A stretch of 64,000 bases of DNA from Pagrus major (lineage: Eukaryota > Chordata > Actinopteri > Spariformes > Sparidae): contig NC_133220.1 of assembly GCF_040436345.1 (NCBI RefSeq), forward strand, positions 3,975,936 to 4,039,935, given 5' to 3'. A program made the translations under genes and the position numbers. The number at the start of each line of letters is the position of its first letter. The first letter of the stretch is position 1. Shown here in pieces: positions 60,440-64,000 of the stretch. Below the pieces are notes generated by a model that did no database searches, had not been told where the DNA came from, and saw only the letters and a list, made by a program, of their open reading frames with translations.

Positions 60440-61663
60440 ATCGCACCTCGTCCTGCTTAGTCCTGAGAAACCACATCTCGGTTCAGATCAAATTGAAAAA
60501 AGAGCTGTCAGTGTCTTAGATATTGTTGTCAAATCACAGAAGCCTCAATTGTTTGATAATGGTAAAATACGTGACAGAAAATCATTATAATGAAGTACTG
60601 CAGTGCTGCAGAATGTCCTGTCCTACAAATCTAGTTATCCAGACGTAAGAAAACATGTATGTTCAGTGAGACTCCAACAAATGTCATAACATCATGATTT
60701 TAGAGTTTTTTCAGTGAGAATAAAAACTGTGATGCAAAAATGATCAGTCACACTAATTCTGAATCACATCTGTCAAAATAATGGCAATAGATCTTTTTTA
60801 ATCATATCGTGCAGCCCTGAGTTCCACAAAAGAAGTTTAATTGCATAAAGCTCCAACTAAGTTATTTTCACTGACTATCAATCAGCTGATTATTTCCACA
60901 ATTAATTGATTGTTTAGTCTGTAAAATGTCAAACAATTTATGAAAAATCACAATTTCCCAGAGCCCAACATGATGTCTCCAAAAAATGACACTGTTCATT
61001 TACTTTCATAAATGACGAGGAAAAGAAGAAAATTCTCACATTAAAGAAGACACATTTTGCTTTGAATATGACTGAAACGATATTTGTTTACAATGAATTT
61101 CCTTTCGAAATAAAATATCACATTTTCAAAGTTATGAACAAAAGAGTTTTTCATGATTACATTTTGTAATAAATGACACAATGAAGGCAAAGCAAATAAA
61201 TAACAAATGGACCATTTTTGAATAAGGCTGCAGCCTCAGCTAGATTCAGATGAGCTGACTAATCTGCACTTGTATGTTTTTACCCTTAGCACTTAAATCA
61301 TAGCAGTTATGTACTTAAGGTATCCTTGATAAATAGCAGCTTCTATGCTCAGACAAGGGCTTGAAAATTCTTTCTATTTTTTCATTCTTACTTTATCGAC
61401 GGTGATATGTTGCGGTTTCTTTCTTGTGACAAATGTACTTATTGTAAGTTGCTTTGCACAAAAGCGTCTGCTAAATGCCATAAATGTAATCTTTAAATGA
61501 TCTGTATTGTACATTTGTCTGAAAAGAGAAAACATTTTAAAAAACAAAAATAGTAAATCTAACAGTGTTGAGGGAAACAAAATCCTTCGACTGGTAGTTG
61601 AGCACTGTCTAACTTTTTAAGAAACTTTTAAATGGAAAGGTAAATTAAGAAAGTTAAACTTAC

Positions 61664-61751
61664 TTCAATGCCACACTGGTCCGGCATATGATGAGATATC
61701 ATGTAACTGTCTGTGAGTAGTGAGAGCAACAAGAAGAGATGCTGTTATATA
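61664..61751 (-). promoter_or_regulatory. Gene D TATA box and non-coding first exon
   Basis: TATATAA at 61751-61745 (minus) and donor TTGAA|GTAAGT at 61664/61663. The acceptor before the coding exon is at 60464-60463. The first intron has an extra insert of about 400 bp (around 61230-61600) not seen in the other genes. Confidence 0.7.
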
Positions 61752-62050
61752 GATTTCTATGATGATAATTCAGTGAGATGATGCTGTCATGGAGAGGTGG
61801 GAGTCACAGAGGAGGGTAGATTTCTATTTCGGTGTTTGAAATTTAAATGTATTGTTAATGTCACTTACAATTTGATTTAGTGATTTGTAAAATAAACCTC
61901 TAATCATGTTGATCATCAGTCCACAATAACCCATTATCAATCCAGTACCGTAATCTAATCCAGAAAAAGTTAGTTCATCATAAATCTGTTGTGGTTGGCA
62001 ATTTTATGAGTGTTTGTAGCTCGTGTAGAAGGTCTGATTCTTGATAAGGA

Positions 62051-62400
62051 CTGCAGCTAATGATAATTTTCATTATCAATTGTTATCAATACACTGACTG
62101 TTTTCACTATTAATGGATTAATAGTTGAGTATATGTCAAAAAATGTGAACAATGCTCATCACAATTTCCCACAGACCAAATGACACCTTCAGTTTTCTGC
62201 TTTTGTCTAAAACCCAAAGACTCTTTATTTACTGTCACAAATGACAAAAAAAAGCAACAAATCTATATATTTATGAAACTGGAACCAGCAAATGTTTCTT
62301 GCTTGAAAAATGACAAATTATTAATTGATTATCAAAATATTGGCACTTAATGTTATTTTGACTGACTAATTGAGTAATCGACTAATTGTTGCATCTCTAT
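62051..62400. mobile_element. Full-length hAT-like MITE upstream of gene D
   Basis: Starts GACTGCAGCTAATGATAATT and ends TAATTGTTGCATCTCTATTC, about 350 bp, non-coding. It is the undeleted form of the element at 29786-29953 and 49694-49850. Confidence 0.65.
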
Positions 62401-62851
62401 TCTTGGTCGTTCAAACTTTTTCATCCTTTGCTTGTATGGTCAGCTGTTTGATAGGAGAATTTGCAATGTTTTATAATCATTCTAAATTGAATGTTTTTCG
62501 ACTGTTGTGCATTTGAAGACATTGAAGAGCTACACTGCGATGTGCATCTTTCATTTATTATATTAACATTTTATCGACAAAACAGCTAACCAGTTATTCT
62601 AGAAAATATTTGATATTCAATTGTTAGTTGCAGTCTGGGAAAAGTGTGCAGTTTGGCTTCTGCTGTTAAACAGAGCTACCACTAACTGGTATTTTAGCAA
62701 ATATTCCTCATTGATAAACAGCACAAAAAGTAAGGAAATTTGTGTTTGGTAAATTATTTCTTTGTTGTAGCAATGCTTCTTGGCAATAAATCTTATACCG
62801 TTTGAAAGCCTGTTTATTTCCCTTTTAAATGGAGCTACATTTGTAAGGAAC

Positions 62852-63190
62852 ATGCTTCTTGAGCGCTGAGTGCTTGTTGAATGGCGTCTGGGTCTGCTGG
62901 ATCCATGTTGGCCAGATCGCTCTGTCACGAATTGTAGTGGTTTGAAGTTGGACCCAAAAGTGGACACCAAGACAGTGGATAGGTAAATAGGAATTTATTC
63001 AGGAAGCTCAGGTAAAGAGGTGGTGGAGGAAGGCTCAGGCTCAGAGCTAGGGCTCATGGTACTGGAAGGCAGAGGCTTTGGTTGAGGCTCAAGTGAGTGG
63101 CAGTATTGGATCCACAGAGGGATCTGGCTGGTGGCTGAGGAGCAGGAGGCTGAGCAGCAGAGTGACTGTGGAGCTGCAGCTTAGAATTGC
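62852..63190 (-). mobile_element. Ty3/gypsy fossil, gag start and 5' part, D-E spacer
   Basis: Matches the gag start (MDPADPDA region) and 5' untranslated part of the fossils at 34985-35520 and 55955-56490. The reverse transcriptase part is absent. Broken. Confidence 0.65.
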
Positions 63191-63410
63191 ACTGGAAGGA
63201 ACTGTTGGTGGAGGTATACATTCTATTGAGTGCCATTGTAGCAATCCCCATCCCTGGATTCTAAGATTTATGTGAATGAAATAAAATGTAAAATATGTTA
63301 AAAATCAGAAATTATATTATTGATCGTTATTAATTATCATTGTGGTTGAAATGGCTATTACCTTAAACTTGAACATTATTATATTTTTGAGGCTGTTCAG
63401 GTGTTTGGGA

Positions 63411-63580
63411 TCAGATAGATAGATAACTTTATTAATTCCCGAGGGGAAATTAAGTTATCATAGCAGCAGGTACATTCAAGTACAAATACAATCAAAATAC
63501 AAGGGCAAATCTAGAAACAATAAGAAACAATTAGGTACTATATACAATATACAAAAAACAATAAAGTACTATATAAGAAC
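63411..63580 (-). mobile_element. LINE or SINE 3' tail with (TCTA)n end, D-E spacer
   Basis: Counterpart of 42993-43165 at the same place in block 2. Confidence 0.55.
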
Positions 63581-63943
63581 AAATGCTAAAGCAACTGACT
63601 TTTTAATATAGTTTTTTCTTTATTTATGCATTCTGCACTGCACTTTGTAACACTGACAGTAAACAGACAAACCGTATTTTGTAGCATTTTTATATTGTAA
63701 ACCAGCTGCATTTCATAAAAATGTGCATTTACTATTTTGGAAAGAAACTTTTACAAACTTTTTCTGACCCAAATGTAGCGTTGACCCTTTAAATCATGAG
63801 GGCCTGAAGGCATCGGAGCAGATTTTAACACAGAAATGTTGATTATTCACTCACAAACATTCCTTTCAATTAAAAACCAAAATCAACTTGTATTTGCAGA
63901 TAATGAACTAAAACATGCAAAATCACTGGTGTTTTAAGGTCAT

Positions 63944-64000
63944 TCAGTGTGAGACCTTTTTGGACCTTCTCTGGGGGCCCATCGGGTTCACCCTCTTCTC
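63944..64000 (-). CDS. Odorant receptor 131-2-like GPCR, gene E, 3' end only
   Basis: The last 18 codons and the stop of a fifth receptor: EKRVNPMGPQRRSKKVSH, identical to the tail of genes A and D. The rest lies beyond the window. It shows that the array continues to the right. Confidence 0.85.
   Translation of the reverse strand, partial: EKRVNPMGPQRRSKKVSH

Larger units (their letters stand above)
43600..63900. repeat. Tandem segmental duplication, block 2 (genes C and D)
   Basis: Second copy of the two-gene block. C corresponds to A and D to B by intron content, exon 4 end (VVQ in A and C, VVH in B and D) and spacer type. Differences include a longer LINE copy, a hAT MITE at 45178-45397 and a hAT fragment in intron 3 of gene D in place of the Tc1 remnant in B. 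Confidence 0.85.

Noticed and set aside
1-64000. CRISPR arrays, operons, bacterial signals
   Set aside because: None present; direct repeats here are microsatellites or segmental duplication, and the genes are spliced.

Overview
The window is teleost fish genomic DNA. It has spliced genes with GT-AG introns, an STK4 to KCNS1 neighbourhood, fish-type repeats (ACTTTTACTCAAG-type dispersed repeats, hAT and Tc1 elements, RTE/Rex3-like LINEs) and a receptor family that best matches the fish 'odorant receptor 131-2-like' group. All identifications come from reading the sequence and from memory of the families; no search was run.

Region 1 (1 to about 22.9 kb). The last coding exon of stk4 (Hippo kinase MST1, SARAH domain) lies at 14-172 (+), followed by a long 3' UTR. 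Facing it tail to tail is kcns1 (silent potassium channel subunit Kv9.1) on the minus strand. I could assemble nine coding exons from 13668 down to 8452 into one continuous 508-residue reading frame with clean splice sites. A likely non-coding first exon and CpG-rich promoter lie at about 20.4-20.8 kb. The same convergent STK4/KCNS1 pair is on human chromosome 20q13. Introns and spacers hold MITEs, a tRNA-derived SINE, a 366 bp purine-only array and other microsatellites.

Region 2 (about 22.9-64 kb). This is a tandem array of olfactory-receptor-like GPCR genes, all on the minus strand: four complete genes (A 24164-28363, B 37104-40817, C 43733-48298, D 58060-60439) and the 3' end of a fifth (E, from 63944 off the window). 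Each complete gene has four coding exons of identical size (146, 141, 265 and 405 nt) encoding 318 residues, and a conserved non-coding first exon behind a TATATAA box. Spacers alternate long, short, long, short, and introns, spacers and marker residues pair A with C and B with D. So an older single-gene duplication was followed by a tandem duplication of a two-gene block of about 20 kb. Several residues in the last exon group the genes differently (A with D, B with C), which suggests gene conversion.

The spacers and large third introns are full of mobile elements. The same RTE/Rex3-like LINE insertion sits in both long spacers inside a foldback MITE, with a 10 bp target duplication and an empty counterpart in the B-C spacer. 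There are also L1-like ORF1 fragments, Ty3/gypsy fossils, a Tc1 remnant, a hAT transposon fragment with BED-finger coding, and several MITEs. Two features are not explained: a CpG-rich, promoter-like segment with a splice donor on the plus strand inside intron 3 of genes A and C, and a 104 nt plus-strand candidate exon kept identical in both long spacers.
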